Assembly (NCBI GenBank): GCA_048498035.1
Contig: JBEHYT010000019.1
Coordinates: 18,505 to 82,504 of the forward strand
Direction of reading: 5' to 3'
Source of the DNA: CADEDV01 sp048498035
GTDB taxonomy: Bacteria; Bacteroidota; Bacteroidia; Chitinophagales; Chitinophagaceae
DNA: 64,000 nucleotides
Shown: in pieces, positions 33,597 to 42,491 of the stretch
How the letters are laid out: each line of letters begins with the position of its first letter
Position numbering within the stretch: the first letter of the stretch is position 1
Position numbers and translations under genes: made by a program
Notes under the pieces: generated by a model
Seen by the model: the letters and a program-made list of their open reading frames with translations, nothing else
What the model was told of the DNA's origin: nothing
Database searches by the model: none

Positions 33597-34607
33597 ATGG
33601 ATAGTATCACACACCTCGCCATTGGCGCCTGTATGGGCGAGATGCTGGCCGGTAAAGCGCTTGGAAAACGCGCCATGTTCTGGGGTGCACTTGCGCACAG
33701 CCTACCTGACATAGATGTGGTATCTGCATTGTGGTTAAGCCCATCTTCGGAACTGTTGGCTCATCGCGGATTTACGCATTCATTTTTATTTTGTGTACTG
33801 GCTGCGCCGGCGTTTGCGATGCTTGCATTTTACACTCATCGTCAGCGCGCAATCAGTGTGTGGAAATGGCTCCTGTTTTTTGGAGCGGTTATGGTGTTGC
33901 ATCTCTTTCTTGATGCATTTAATAATTACGGTGTAGGATGGTTTGAACCGTTTAGCCAGTACAGGGTTTCATTCAACAGTATTTATATCGTAGATCCGTT
34001 CTTCTCCCTGCTTCCCGTGTTGGTGGTTGTTATCTTATTAGTAAAAAAGCGCGGGCACGCGATGCGGCTAAAATGGGTACGCATCGCCCTTGGCGTTTCT
34101 TTTTTCTACCTCTGTTATAGCCAGATCAATAAAGCGATTGTTGACAAAGATGTAAAAGCCTCGCTGGAAAAACAACATATCAGCTACAGCAGTTTTTTTA
34201 CCACCCCGGCGCCCCTTCAGACATGGCTGTGGTACACCGTTGCAGCTACAGACAGCGGGTATTACGTGGGCTATCGTTCGGTATTTGACGGATCCGATAC
34301 AATCGCATTTCGTTTCTTTCCGGGCAATAAAGCATTGTTGAATGAGCTGGGTAACACGCAGGAATGTCGCAACCTGGTCCGGTTTTCCAGGGGCATGTAC
34401 ACTGTGGAAAAAAGAGGGGATGCCATCGTGTTTAATGATCTTCGTTTTGGCCAGGTGGCAGGATGGTATGATCCCTCGGCCGATTTTGTCTTCCATTATT
34501 ACCCTGGCAATAGCGCATCCAACAGCCTGGTTGTTCAACGCGGACGTTTCAGTGGCTGGAACCGAAAAGCGTTTGAAGCGCTACTCAGGCGGATTGGTGG
34601 TAACTGA
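33597..34607 (+). CDS. Metal-dependent hydrolase, YdjM/DUF457 family, membrane
   Basis: A 336-residue inner-membrane protein. The N-terminal part has the YdjM/YbcI signature: DSITHLAIGACMGEML, then AHSLPDIDVV and LAHRGFTHSFLF, with His and Asp residues as likely metal ligands, plus the third HLFLDAFNNYG segment. Four hydrophobic helices span ~75-185, followed by a C-terminal soluble beta-rich domain of ~150 residues. Members are membrane-bound hydrolases of unknown substrate, some SOS-regulated in E. coli. It is the last gene of the operon with the eRF1-like and PLD genes. Confidence 0.8.
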   Translation: MDSITHLAIGACMGEMLAGKALGKRAMFWGALAHSLPDIDVVSALWLSPSSELLAHRGFTHSFLFCVLAAPAFAMLAFYTHRQRAISVWKWLLFFGAVMVLHLFLDAFNNYGVGWFEPFSQYRVSFNSIYIVDPFFSLLPVLVVVILLVKKRGHAMRLKWVRIALGVSFFYLCYSQINKAIVDKDVKASLEKQHISYSSFFTTPAPLQTWLWYTVAATDSGYYVGYRSVFDGSDTIAFRFFPGNKALLNELGNTQECRNLVRFSRGMYTVEKRGDAIVFNDLRFGQVAGWYDPSADFVFHYYPGNSASNSLVVQRGRFSGWNRKAFEALLRRIGGN

Positions 34608-34628
34608 CGAAATACAGTTGTGTCAACT

Positions 34629-34793
34629 TCATTCTTCCGGCGGCGCTTCCTTCCGGCCGATCACGAGGTTATACAATTTCATCATCGCCCAGCGGAAGAA
34701 GCGTCTTCCATACTTCCAATATAAGACTACTACCAGTATTAACGCCGCTGCATAAGCGATCAACTTTGTTGTTATGGTGAATAGGATGTACAT
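34629..34793 (-). CDS. 54-residue single-span membrane protein
   Basis: A small gene found by translating the minus strand. ATG 34793 begins a 54-residue protein with one hydrophobic helix (IAYAAALILVVVLYW), then a cluster of basic residues (KYGRRFFR) and a charged tail ending APPEE and TGA at 34629-34631. It starts 16 nt after the universal stress protein stop, so it is co-transcribed, and AAGAGGA lies 12 nt before the ATG. The positive-inside pattern predicts a cytoplasmic C-terminus. The function is unknown; co-transcription with a stress protein suggests a stress-related membrane micropeptide. Confidence 0.6.
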   Translation of the reverse strand: MYILFTITTKLIAYAAALILVVVLYWKYGRRFFRWAMMKLYNLVIGRKEAPPEE

Positions 34794-34809
34794 AAAAAAG
34801 ATGTTCCTC

Positions 34810-35649
34810 TTATTCCGCTTTGCTGTGGATGCACAGCAACGGGATAAAAGTTTGTGAGATAAGCTGTTTGGTGCTGGTGGGTTTAAAAAATCTTGCCAGC
34901 AGGGAGTGCGTTTTGGGAATGATGATTAATAGGTCCAATTTGTTTTCCATTGCAAATTCCAGGATGCCGTCTTCCACATCGCGATGATTGATAAAATGAT
35001 AGGCCGGCTTCAGATCGGCAAATGAGCTGTGCAGGTAAAATAGCTCTTCCGGGGTATCGGGCTTAAAATGCCGGTCGTGGTAATCCACGTTGAGTATGTG
35101 CAGTTCCGCATTAAAGTCCTTTACCTTTTCCCGGATTGCAGCTACCGGAATGGTATCTGCTACCGCGTTAAAGTCGCAAGCGAAGCCAATTCGTTTAATA
35201 CCCTCTCCGAACTTGCGTGCCGGAGGAACAACGATCACAGGGTGGGAAAGATGGCGTACCACGGCGAGTGAGGTGCTACCGAAGAACGTTTTTTCAAGTC
35301 CCGATTTTCCGGTAGTACCCAATACTACGGCAAACGGTAGCAGTTCATTGCAGCGTTTCTCCAGCTCATCTGCGGGATTGCCCATCCGTGCTTTATACTT
35401 CACCACCATTTTACCATCGGTGGCGGCAAGCACCTGCTCCCGAACTTTCTTCAGTTGTTCTTCACTTTCTTTTTTCATTTCATCCGGCGACATTAGTATC
35501 AACGGAGCATCCGAACCATAGGAAAGCGGGATGTTAAACACGTTGATCAATTCTATCCCGCCATGAATAGCCCGGGCCATATCAATGGCGTAGTTCAGTG
35601 CATTGGTTGCCACTGCTGAAAAATCGGTGGCGACAAGGATCATTTTCAT
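34810..35649 (-). CDS. Universal stress protein, tandem UspA domains
   Basis: A 279-residue cytoplasmic protein with two Usp domains (residues 1-145 and ~150-279). Domain 1 has the ATP-binding pattern V-D-F-S at the N-terminus and GTTGKSGLEKTFFGSTSL near 110 (GxxGx9GS). Domain 2 begins RIGFACDFNAVADTIPV but its corresponding motif is weak (IIPKTHSLLARFFKPTSTKQL). Usp proteins aid survival in starvation and low oxygen. A 54-residue membrane protein is encoded just downstream in the same direction. Confidence 0.92.
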   Translation of the reverse strand: MKMILVATDFSAVATNALNYAIDMARAIHGGIELINVFNIPLSYGSDAPLILMSPDEMKKESEEQLKKVREQVLAATDGKMVVKYKARMGNPADELEKRCNELLPFAVVLGTTGKSGLEKTFFGSTSLAVVRHLSHPVIVVPPARKFGEGIKRIGFACDFNAVADTIPVAAIREKVKDFNAELHILNVDYHDRHFKPDTPEELFYLHSSFADLKPAYHFINHRDVEDGILEFAMENKLDLLIIIPKTHSLLARFFKPTSTKQLISQTFIPLLCIHSKAE

Positions 35650-35913
35650 TGATTATGTATTTATGGAAAAGGTAGCAACCGGGGAGGTGGGGACAACTGA
35701 CGAATCTCATATACTCACATGATCCGGGAATGAGAGGTAAGAATCAGCGAGTTAGGAATGCTGACAGACCATATGAGGGGATTGTTGTGGCAGGAGTGCT
35801 GCTGTTGTATACGGTTACTGCAGATTTATTGAAGTTGCTGTTTTTCCGATGGAGCGGCGATGCAAACTAAAATCCCGCTGGCTGCTTCAAGACATGTCAG
35901 CAGCAAGAAACGC

Positions 35914-36378
35914 CTATAGCAGGCCGCGGGCTTTTTTCTTGTCCAGGATTTTCAGCGGTTCAAATTTCTTATTTTCTGCCTCGTTATAAATCATAAAAAA
36001 GAAGATCAACTCCTTCAGGTAGCTGGCTGGCAAATCAGACACATTTCGAATATGCTGGTATTGCAACGATTGTTCAGGAATAAAAAAGAATCGATCGTTA
36101 CGGATCGATTTATTTCCCTCGCTCTGTTTAGCTGTTACAGCGCCAATGAGCCGACAATCGAGATGGCATCCTGGGAAAGTGGTAAATTCGGAAATCACCA
36201 TTGCGTCCAGCGGATCACCGTCCTGCCCTTTAGTTCCGGGAATAAAACCGAAATCGTGGGGAAAATGAAGACCTGCCGCGAGTGATTTTTTAAAAATGAA
36301 TATTTTTCGGGAGTTGTCATAGTTATATTTTTCCCGGCTTCCCTTTGGCGTTTCTATGGTAATCTCAAATGTTTTCAT
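35914..36378 (-). CDS. Inorganic pyrophosphatase-like protein, divergent active site
   Basis: A 154-residue relative of family I soluble pyrophosphatases, with the metal-binding core GQDGDPLDAMV. ATG 36378 gives the family start (MKTFEITIETPKGSREKYNYD); the frame is open to 36426 inside the previous gene. Compared from memory with the E. coli enzyme, several substrate-site residues look changed: KYE reads KYN, the YPxNYGYIP segment reads FPHDFGFIP, the DExGxD loop reads KQSEGNKS, and the YK near the C-terminus reads YN. It may be a weak or altered enzyme. Its start overlaps the DUF421 stop by 14 nt. Confidence 0.7.
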   Translation of the reverse strand: MKTFEITIETPKGSREKYNYDNSRKIFIFKKSLAAGLHFPHDFGFIPGTKGQDGDPLDAMVISEFTTFPGCHLDCRLIGAVTAKQSEGNKSIRNDRFFFIPEQSLQYQHIRNVSDLPASYLKELIFFFMIYNEAENKKFEPLKILDKKKARGLL

Positions 36379-36883
36379 TGCTTTGTTGTTGATTTTTTTT
36401 CTTTCGTACAAAGCTGATCCGCTCATTTGTTTCGATATATGCGGTGTCTACAGCATCCAGGTTTTCTGATTGCAGCTCCAACCGGGTACTTTGCTCCAGG
36501 TCTTTTTTGGTAAGGGACGCTTTTTCCAGGTTTGTGTCGTTGATGCTGTTATCCTTATACAAGATGCGTTTTCTGCCTTTCACCAGCTTTTCAAGCGCTG
36601 GATAGCGGAAGCAACACCATCCAAGCAACCGGTGTATGCCAATCATCACTGCAGCAGACACAATAGTATTGATCAATGAACTGGCACCTACGATGCCGCG
36701 CGCAAGAACGGAGCCCATCATGATCATAATGATCGCATCAAATCCAGACCGGCTGCCGAGTATCCGCGAGCCGCCCACACGTAGCAGAACAAGCGTAGCG
36801 ATAAAGGAGATGACAGCCCGCACTGTCATCTGCCACAGCAGTGGGTCTTCGTTTTTCCCAAACAGTGATTGCAAGGTATCCAT
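36365..36883 (-). CDS. DUF421 (YetF/YcaP-like) membrane protein
   Basis: A 172-residue inner-membrane protein with two or three N-terminal helices (RAVISFIATLVLLRVGG; AIIMIMMGSVLARGIVG; TIVSAAVMIGIHRLLGW) and a cytosolic domain with the DUF421 hallmark of a degenerate RILYKDNSINDTNLEKASLTKKDLEQSTRL segment (shown here only in part). The function is unknown; homologues in sporulating bacteria affect spore or stress behaviour. It lies in the run Rieske oxidoreductase - DUF421 - pyrophosphatase-like. Confidence 0.8.
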   Translation of the reverse strand: MDTLQSLFGKNEDPLLWQMTVRAVISFIATLVLLRVGGSRILGSRSGFDAIIMIMMGSVLARGIVGASSLINTIVSAAVMIGIHRLLGWCCFRYPALEKLVKGRKRILYKDNSINDTNLEKASLTKKDLEQSTRLELQSENLDAVDTAYIETNERISFVRKKKNQQQSNENI

Positions 36884-36903
36884 TCCTTGAATTTTTTACT
36901 TGT

Positions 36904-38472
36904 TCATTGTCCGTGCTTTTCTTTTTGCACTTGTTCCAGTATGCCTTCTTCCTGGTTTAAACTAACTTTTTCTATATCCCGGATAGCGGGGCCATTCAGC
37001 ACCTCGCCATCAAAGCCAAATCTGGCGCCATGACAGGGACAATCCCAGGAACGTTCTACGGTATTCCAGGTGATCTCGCAACCCATGTGGGTGCAGGTAG
37101 GACTGGTGGCGTGGAGGTTCCCCAGTTCATCCTTATAGAGAGCAATTTTTTGCCCCTCGTATTTTACAACACTGGCTTCGCCGGGAGCAAGCCCGGCCAG
37201 CTCGTTCAGATTGGTATGCGGTAATATTTTTTTAATAAGATGGGCAGCCACATCCGCATTTTGGCTGATAAAGTTTTTAAAACCAGCAATGGGCTTAATT
37301 CGGTTCGGATCAAACAGGGCGATATAATCGCTGGAGGTTTCGGTAAGAATATCCCGCAACACAAGTGCGGATACGTGACTGTAGGTCATTCCATTACCGC
37401 CGAACCCGGTGGCTACAAACAACTGATCACTGTGTCCTGGCAGTTGGCCAATATAGGGCAGCCCGTCGGATGATTCATAATATTGAGAAGACCAACGATA
37501 GGAGATGTTCCGTATGTCCAGGTTATTTTCCAGGTAGGCTTCCAACTGCAGAAAGCGTTTTTCCGTATTCTCTTCATGCCCGGTCTTATGATCAAAACCA
37601 CCCGCGATCAGGTAAGAAATACCATCTGCTACATGCGTACGAAAGTAATGGTAAGGTTCATCAAGGTCGTAGTACAAGTGCTCCGGGTATACACCGGAAT
37701 TCAATCGGACAGCCATGGCATAACTTCGGAAAGGGATACAACGGAGGTGTAAGAAATTGACACCGGGAGGAGTGTGGGTTGCGAAGACTACACGCTTTGC
37801 CTTAAAAGTTCCACAGCTTGTGGCTACAGTGGCGTGGCTACCTTCTTCAACTGACAGTACCCTGCAGCTTTGCTGAATGGTACCGCCGGCCAGTTCAAAT
37901 GCGCGTGCTAATCCAAATGTATATTTAACGGGGTTAAAACGCGCCTGGTGATCAACCCGGATGGCGTTGGTGTAGGAGAGCGGAAGTTCCAGGGTGTCGG
38001 TTTCCGCTACAGTAAGACCGGCTTCCAGCGCGGCAACCTCTATTTCCCGGAGTTGATCGTCCTGCTCCCTGTTTTTTGCAAAAAGGAATGCGTTCGCATC
38101 CTGCCATTCGCACTCAATAGAATGCCGGAGACAATTTGTTTTCACAAGACTTATTGCCTCAGCCGCTATGGCGGCCACCTGTTTGGATTGTTTCTTTCCG
38201 AAGTTCTTGTCAATCGTTGCATACGAGGTGTCCAACAATGTATTCAGATGGGCGGTGGTGCCGCCTGTTGTTCCATAGCAAAGCGTTGCGGCTTCAAGCA
38301 CCAGGCAATTCATGCCGGATTCCTGTAGCAGCAACGCCGTTGTAATTCCAGTAATCCCTCCGCCAACAATAATGCAATCGTAAATCTTTTTAGGATCTGG
38401 CTGATGTTCAGACCGGAATGGATCTTCTGTCGTTTGCCATAAGCTTACACTGTAACCGTCTCGCTGTATCAT
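36904..38472 (-). CDS. FAD-dependent oxidoreductase with C-terminal Rieske 2Fe-2S domain
   Basis: A 522-residue fusion. Residues ~25-400 form a DAO-type FAD oxidoreductase (dinucleotide motif VGGGITGITTALLL at ~30-43). The C-terminal ~90 residues are a Rieske domain whose ligands are visible as C-T-H-M-G-C and, 15 residues later, C-P-C-H-G. The FAD part resembles gamma-glutamylputrescine/glycine-oxidase-like enzymes (TGGTTAHLNTLLD). The frame is open to TTG 38508, but ATG 38472 (MIQRDGYSVSLWQ) is the family-like start. Electrons probably pass between FAD and the iron-sulphur cluster; the substrate is unknown. It leads the DUF421 and pyrophosphatase-like genes, and the lipoprotein gene lies 55 bp upstream. 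Confidence 0.88.
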   Translation of the reverse strand: MIQRDGYSVSLWQTTEDPFRSEHQPDPKKIYDCIIVGGGITGITTALLLQESGMNCLVLEAATLCYGTTGGTTAHLNTLLDTSYATIDKNFGKKQSKQVAAIAAEAISLVKTNCLRHSIECEWQDANAFLFAKNREQDDQLREIEVAALEAGLTVAETDTLELPLSYTNAIRVDHQARFNPVKYTFGLARAFELAGGTIQQSCRVLSVEEGSHATVATSCGTFKAKRVVFATHTPPGVNFLHLRCIPFRSYAMAVRLNSGVYPEHLYYDLDEPYHYFRTHVADGISYLIAGGFDHKTGHEENTEKRFLQLEAYLENNLDIRNISYRWSSQYYESSDGLPYIGQLPGHSDQLFVATGFGGNGMTYSHVSALVLRDILTETSSDYIALFDPNRIKPIAGFKNFISQNADVAAHLIKKILPHTNLNELAGLAPGEASVVKYEGQKIALYKDELGNLHATSPTCTHMGCEITWNTVERSWDCPCHGARFGFDGEVLNGPAIRDIEKVSLNQEEGILEQVQKEKHGQ

Positions 38473-38526
38473 GAGCACTGCTTTTCTCAAATGAAAAACA
38501 AAAAGCAAGCCAATAGCAAATATAAT

Positions 38527-38745
38527 TTACTGCGTCGAGTCTGTGTGTTGTGCCATTCGATCATAAGATGCAGTATCACCCTGTCGGGAACCAACCTTGT
38601 CGTTGGGCGGATTAGGTGTGGTTGATTGAATAGAAGGCGAAGGTGTTGAATCGCCAACGTCGCCTGAGGCACCACCTGTATTGTTGCAGGCATAAACAGC
38701 ACCCAGTGCAACAGCAATAGCCATTGTAACAAATACCTTATTCAT
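38527..38745 (-). CDS. Small lipoprotein, 72 residues
   Basis: MNKVFVTMAIAVALGAVYAC is a lipoprotein signal with lipobox V-Y-A-C and an acylated Cys20. The mature 53 residues are Gly/Ser/Pro/Thr-rich, low-complexity and hydrophilic (NNTGGASGDVGDST...; ends DRMAQHTDSTQ). It is likely anchored in the inner or outer membrane. It sits between the copper-storage-like gene (25 bp) and the oxidoreductase gene, on the same strand. The function is unknown. Confidence 0.7.
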   Translation of the reverse strand: MNKVFVTMAIAVALGAVYACNNTGGASGDVGDSTPSPSIQSTTPNPPNDKVGSRQGDTASYDRMAQHTDSTQ

Positions 38746-38770
38746 AACATTGTGTGTTTTAGTTCATTTG

Positions 38771-39112
38771 CTAGGCAGCGACCACCATCTCAGAACACAG
38801 CATGGCGCAATGCTTGCACATCTTTGCGCATTCCTGGCAGTGTTGCATATGATGACTTCCACATTCTTTTTCGCAACGATGACAGATGTCGGCACAAATA
38901 CCGCAGAAGGTTTGAGCAAACTCGCTGTCACTAACCATCAGCCGTGCTGCGGTATCGCATACAGATGCACAATCCATATTTAACCGGATGCATTCTGCCA
39001 TCGCCTTTACATCGTCTTCCCGCAGGCAGGCATCGGCACAGGTTCGGCAAACAATCGCACATTGCCTGCAGGCTGATATGCAATCTTCGTAAAGCTGATT
39101 TGCAACTTTCAT
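38771..39112 (-). CDS. Four-helix-bundle copper-storage-like protein (Csp/DUF326)
   Basis: A 113-residue cytoplasmic protein with about 18 cysteines in repeated CxxxC and CxxC patterns (CISACRQCAIVCRTCADAC; CGICADICHRCEKEC; CQECAKMCKHCAMLC) plus His residues. This is the DUF326/Csp fold, in which cysteines line the inside of a four-helix bundle and hold many Cu(I) ions. No Tat or Sec signal is present, so it is the cytosolic (Csp3-like) type. It probably stores or sequesters copper. It is first in a run with the lipoprotein and the Rieske oxidoreductase. Confidence 0.88.
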   Translation of the reverse strand: MKVANQLYEDCISACRQCAIVCRTCADACLREDDVKAMAECIRLNMDCASVCDTAARLMVSDSEFAQTFCGICADICHRCEKECGSHHMQHCQECAKMCKHCAMLCSEMVVAA

Positions 39113-39305
39113 AGCTGTTTTTTTTTAAAATGAGAGCTTATTTTCTGTATTGCGGAAAAATTCATACCACAGGCTTAATTGTGCAAAAGTTTAAAACGAT
39201 TTAGGCGTAATAGATTTTTTCATCGGGAATTCGGCGCTGCATGAAGACGGAGAACCGGAAAAAAAGTCCGCACTTTTACGGGTAACTTCTGCACCGTTTT
39301 TGATG

Positions 39306-39327
39306 ATCCGGGTATAATCTCCCGGAT
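39306..39327. promoter_or_regulatory. Inverted repeat ATCCGGG-n8-CCCGGAT
   Basis: Perfect 7-nt arms in the 290-bp divergent region between the Csp-like gene and the next gene; TATAAT lies in the loop. It is followed by TTT, so weak terminator or operator are both possible. Confidence 0.35.
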
Positions 39328-39404
39328 TTTCGTTGCTACCGGGTTTGTTAGCAGGGAATTTTATAAAAGTTGTTGTCCGGCACCGGAATTGTTGTTTACC
39401 TGCT

Positions 39405-39941
39405 ATGAAAAACATTCTATACAATCGTCAACATTTGAAAGAATATCTGTCGTATGGGTTGTTGTTTGCCCTTGTGTATATTATCCCTGTGTGGGTGTTC
39501 TTTTTTTTCCTGGACTACAACCAAATGTGGATCATCTTCATAGGTCCTGTTCTGGCGATGTTTGTTGTTGCGGCGTATGTCCTCAAACTAGCGCGTCGCA
39601 GACCTGAATATAAAAGTTCGTGGATGATGATCATCGCCGGGCATGGCGCTATACTAACGGGAATTTTATTTTCCGTGATTTTTACGACTATCCTCTGTTT
39701 TATTTATATTCCGGGATTTTTATCGGGTAATAGTCCTAATGTATTGGAAGATTCCCCTGCTGGACTTAACAACCACAATTGGAGCATGTTGATGTTGCTG
39801 TACGTCTGCGCTACTATTGAAAATTTTGGAGCGGGCGGATTTGTAGCACTCCTGGGTCCTTATGTATTTAAACGTAACCAGACGAAAGACAGGTCTGCCT
39901 TCCTGGAAAAAGAAACCGGTGTTGCAGAAAGCAACAGGTAA
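39405..39941 (+). CDS. Multi-pass membrane protein of unknown family
   Basis: A 178-residue protein with four hydrophobic helices (residues ~15-36, 39-60, 72-100, 128-152) and a charged C-terminus (KRNQTKDRSAFLEKETG). ATG 39405 (MKNILYNRQHLKEYLSYG) is preferred over an in-frame start at 39333, which would add 24 unusual residues over the palindromic region. I do not recognise a family. It is divergent from the copper-storage gene and convergent with the gliding-type surface protein gene. Confidence 0.65.
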   Translation: MKNILYNRQHLKEYLSYGLLFALVYIIPVWVFFFFLDYNQMWIIFIGPVLAMFVVAAYVLKLARRRPEYKSSWMMIIAGHGAILTGILFSVIFTTILCFIYIPGFLSGNSPNVLEDSPAGLNNHNWSMLMLLYVCATIENFGAGGFVALLGPYVFKRNQTKDRSAFLEKETGVAESNR

Positions 39942-39977
39942 TAATAATGCTGCGAATAATTAACTGCAACTGCTATC

Positions 39978-42419
39978 TTACCTGATCAACAGGAAATTGC
40001 CTTTCTTGGTGATTACTTTACCGGTATAATCAACGCCCTGCACCATATATACAAAATTGGCAGTGGATTGCTGCGCGCCTTTAATATTTCCATCCCATCC
40101 CTGGCCAATGGCCGAAGTGGAAAACACGAGTTGCCCCCACCGGTTAAACACCCGGAAATAATTCAACTTTTGGATACCCACGCAAATAGGAGTGAGGCGA
40201 TCGTTCAGTCCATCACCATTTGGCGTAAATCCTGATGGCATAAAAATGTCTGCGCCGGTTTTAAAGATCGTGACGGTGATATTATCCGCACCCTGGCAAC
40301 CTGCAGGTGTGGAAGCTGTTACAACGTAGGTGATTGAAGTTGGCGCATTCACATCATAAATCCCGATTGGATTTGGAATGGCAGGATTGTCCAAATAGGA
40401 AGATGGCGACCAGGTAAACTGGTTAGCCGTGGGAACATTTACCGTAGCATTGAACTGCAGGGGTTGATTTACGGTAACCGTAGTGTCATTTCCCGCAAAT
40501 ACCCGAACAGGAGGCGCCACATCTATATAAACAGTATCATTCAATGCATTGGGGCAGCCTGCATTCAGCACTGAAAAAACGAGATCAGTTGATTGCCGGG
40601 GAGATGCTGTAGTATTAAACGTATAGGGCAATGAAGGTACTGTTCCGTTGCCACCATTTACAATACCCGGAAGACTCCAGGAGTAACTCGTACCTGTGTT
40701 AATAGTCGCTGTTAGCGGCGCTGATTTACCAAAGCATATAAATGATGTGTCCGGTTGAATAGAAGCAGACGGATAAGACGTATTGAAATAACGAATAGCG
40801 GCTACGGTGCTGGTATCAGCCGGGCAAACGCCATTCTGCACAACCACACGGTAAAAGGTGGTAGCGGTAACGCTGGCAGGCTGGTAGTTTAGTTGCTGGT
40901 AAGTGGGAATAAAGTTGTTCCAGTTAGCGCTATCGGCAGATTGTTGCCAGTTAACAATAGTACCATTGTTATTGCTCAGCGTCAGAACGGGGAGCGTTGG
41001 TTCATTCAGACAAACATTGACATTGGCAGGTTGAAGAACGCCGGGTTTTGTTTTTTCATCCACGGTTACGATCGCTGCCTGCGCAGTATCGACACGGCAA
41101 GTGGGCCCGTTCTGGATCAGCGCGGCATAGTAAGTGGTTTGCGTGAGGTTTTGTGCCGTGTACTGGCTCGTTGTGATATTCAGCGGCGTCCAACTCGTTC
41201 CATTTGGAGAGGATAGCCAGTTGATTACATTTCCTACGGCTCCACTACTGCTTAACAGAGTGCTATTGGTTCCCGAACAAACCGTGGCACTGCTTTGAAT
41301 ACTTCCTGCTACCGTCGGCGGGCTTGTTGTTACATCAAGCGTGTCTCTTAGATCGGCACAGCCATTTACCTGGTGTGCGATGATCTGACCGCCGTTACTT
41401 CCAACCGTAACATTAATAATATTTGAATTGGCCCCTGAAACGATCGTCCAGCCTGCAGGCACTGTCCAGTTATAAGTAGCGCCGGCCAATGCGGGTATGG
41501 AGTATGTCAACGTACTATTGGTGCAAGCTAACTGTGGACCACTAATCTCTAGTCCTGCGCAGGTATTTCGCAAGGCTACATAAGCGTAGGCAAAGTGAGC
41601 GCCCGGCGCGCAATTGTCCGTCTCAAACGTAAGTGTAACCTGGCTGCCGCGGTACGGTGCAAGATCAAATGTTACCTCTGTCCAGGCCTTTGTCCATACA
41701 TCCTGCAACCAGGTGCCGGAGTTACCCGCCTGTCCCGCATACGATAAGAATAGCTCGGGACTATTTACAAATCCATTGGCCAGCGCAGCTGCAGTGTCTA
41801 GCGTAGCGCCGGTTGCACTGCCACCGCCCCCGCCCCCGGTGCCATTATTAAATGTGGGCAGGTAATATTGAGGTGATGCACAGGCAATGATGCCGGCGCT
41901 GGTGCGAAGCGTTGCCCTGAACATCGGCTGTTCATTGGAGTTGTGCGTTCCATTTTCCAATACAAGCGCGTAGGCATAGGTCATGGTATAGGGCGTGGTA
42001 CTGGGGCCGGCCGGCACATTGATCACATAAGAAACAGACCGCACAAAGCCGCCTGGGTTGGGAACACCGGAATTAAGATCGTGGGAGTTTGAACTGGAGC
42101 CTAATTGAATGGAATAATTATATGCATAGCCATTCACGGTAGGAATAATCGGGAATTTTCCAAAATGATCCTGGCCCTGTGCTGTATTTACACGTATACC
42201 AGTAGTCTGGATCGTATACTCAGGGATGGTATTTACCCCGGCATTAGGAGCCGGATAATTAGTGGAAGCACCTCCCACCAACCCGGTAGCGGCCGACCAG
42301 TTAAGGAGCGTACCATTTCCAAAATTGATATTGTCCGGACAGGATTGAATTTGCGCACTTGTCACCTTCGAAAGGCAAATGAAGGTTACAAAAGAGAGGA
42401 TCGCAAACCACTTTTTCAT
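39978..42419 (-). CDS. Secreted multidomain protein with gliding-motility (T9SS type B) C-terminal domain
   Basis: An 813-residue exported surface protein. The signal peptide covers residues 1-22 (ends VTSA). A ~270-residue N-terminal part with Gly/Ser-rich tracts (GTGGGGGGSATGATLD) follows, then PKD/Ig-like modules (PALAGATYNWTVPAGWTIVSG; TFSAT-type beta strands), and the gliding-motility C-terminal domain from DIFMPSGFTPNGDGLNDRLTP, ending KGNFLLIR. That domain drives type IX secretion (type B route). It is a probable adhesin or matrix protein. A -7 box at 42518-42525 with a TTG at 21-nt spacing precedes it. Confidence 0.9.
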   Translation of the reverse strand: MKKWFAILSFVTFICLSKVTSAQIQSCPDNINFGNGTLLNWSAATGLVGGASTNYPAPNAGVNTIPEYTIQTTGIRVNTAQGQDHFGKFPIIPTVNGYAYNYSIQLGSSSNSHDLNSGVPNPGGFVRSVSYVINVPAGPSTTPYTMTYAYALVLENGTHNSNEQPMFRATLRTSAGIIACASPQYYLPTFNNGTGGGGGGSATGATLDTAAALANGFVNSPELFLSYAGQAGNSGTWLQDVWTKAWTEVTFDLAPYRGSQVTLTFETDNCAPGAHFAYAYVALRNTCAGLEISGPQLACTNSTLTYSIPALAGATYNWTVPAGWTIVSGANSNIINVTVGSNGGQIIAHQVNGCADLRDTLDVTTSPPTVAGSIQSSATVCSGTNSTLLSSSGAVGNVINWLSSPNGTSWTPLNITTSQYTAQNLTQTTYYAALIQNGPTCRVDTAQAAIVTVDEKTKPGVLQPANVNVCLNEPTLPVLTLSNNNGTIVNWQQSADSANWNNFIPTYQQLNYQPASVTATTFYRVVVQNGVCPADTSTVAAIRYFNTSYPSASIQPDTSFICFGKSAPLTATINTGTSYSWSLPGIVNGGNGTVPSLPYTFNTTASPRQSTDLVFSVLNAGCPNALNDTVYIDVAPPVRVFAGNDTTVTVNQPLQFNATVNVPTANQFTWSPSSYLDNPAIPNPIGIYDVNAPTSITYVVTASTPAGCQGADNITVTIFKTGADIFMPSGFTPNGDGLNDRLTPICVGIQKLNYFRVFNRWGQLVFSTSAIGQGWDGNIKGAQQSTANFVYMVQGVDYTGKVITKKGNFLLIR

Positions 42420-42491
42420 GCTACTGGGCCTGATTAATTTATGCGAATATATTATACTTCGGGATAACGTTTTCCTAACGTATTTATTATC

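Noticed and set aside
38487..38732. 81-residue minus-strand frame overlapping the small lipoprotein gene
   Set aside because: The other frame (38527-38745) has a proper lipoprotein signal and Cys; this one is Leu/His/Gln-rich without a start context.
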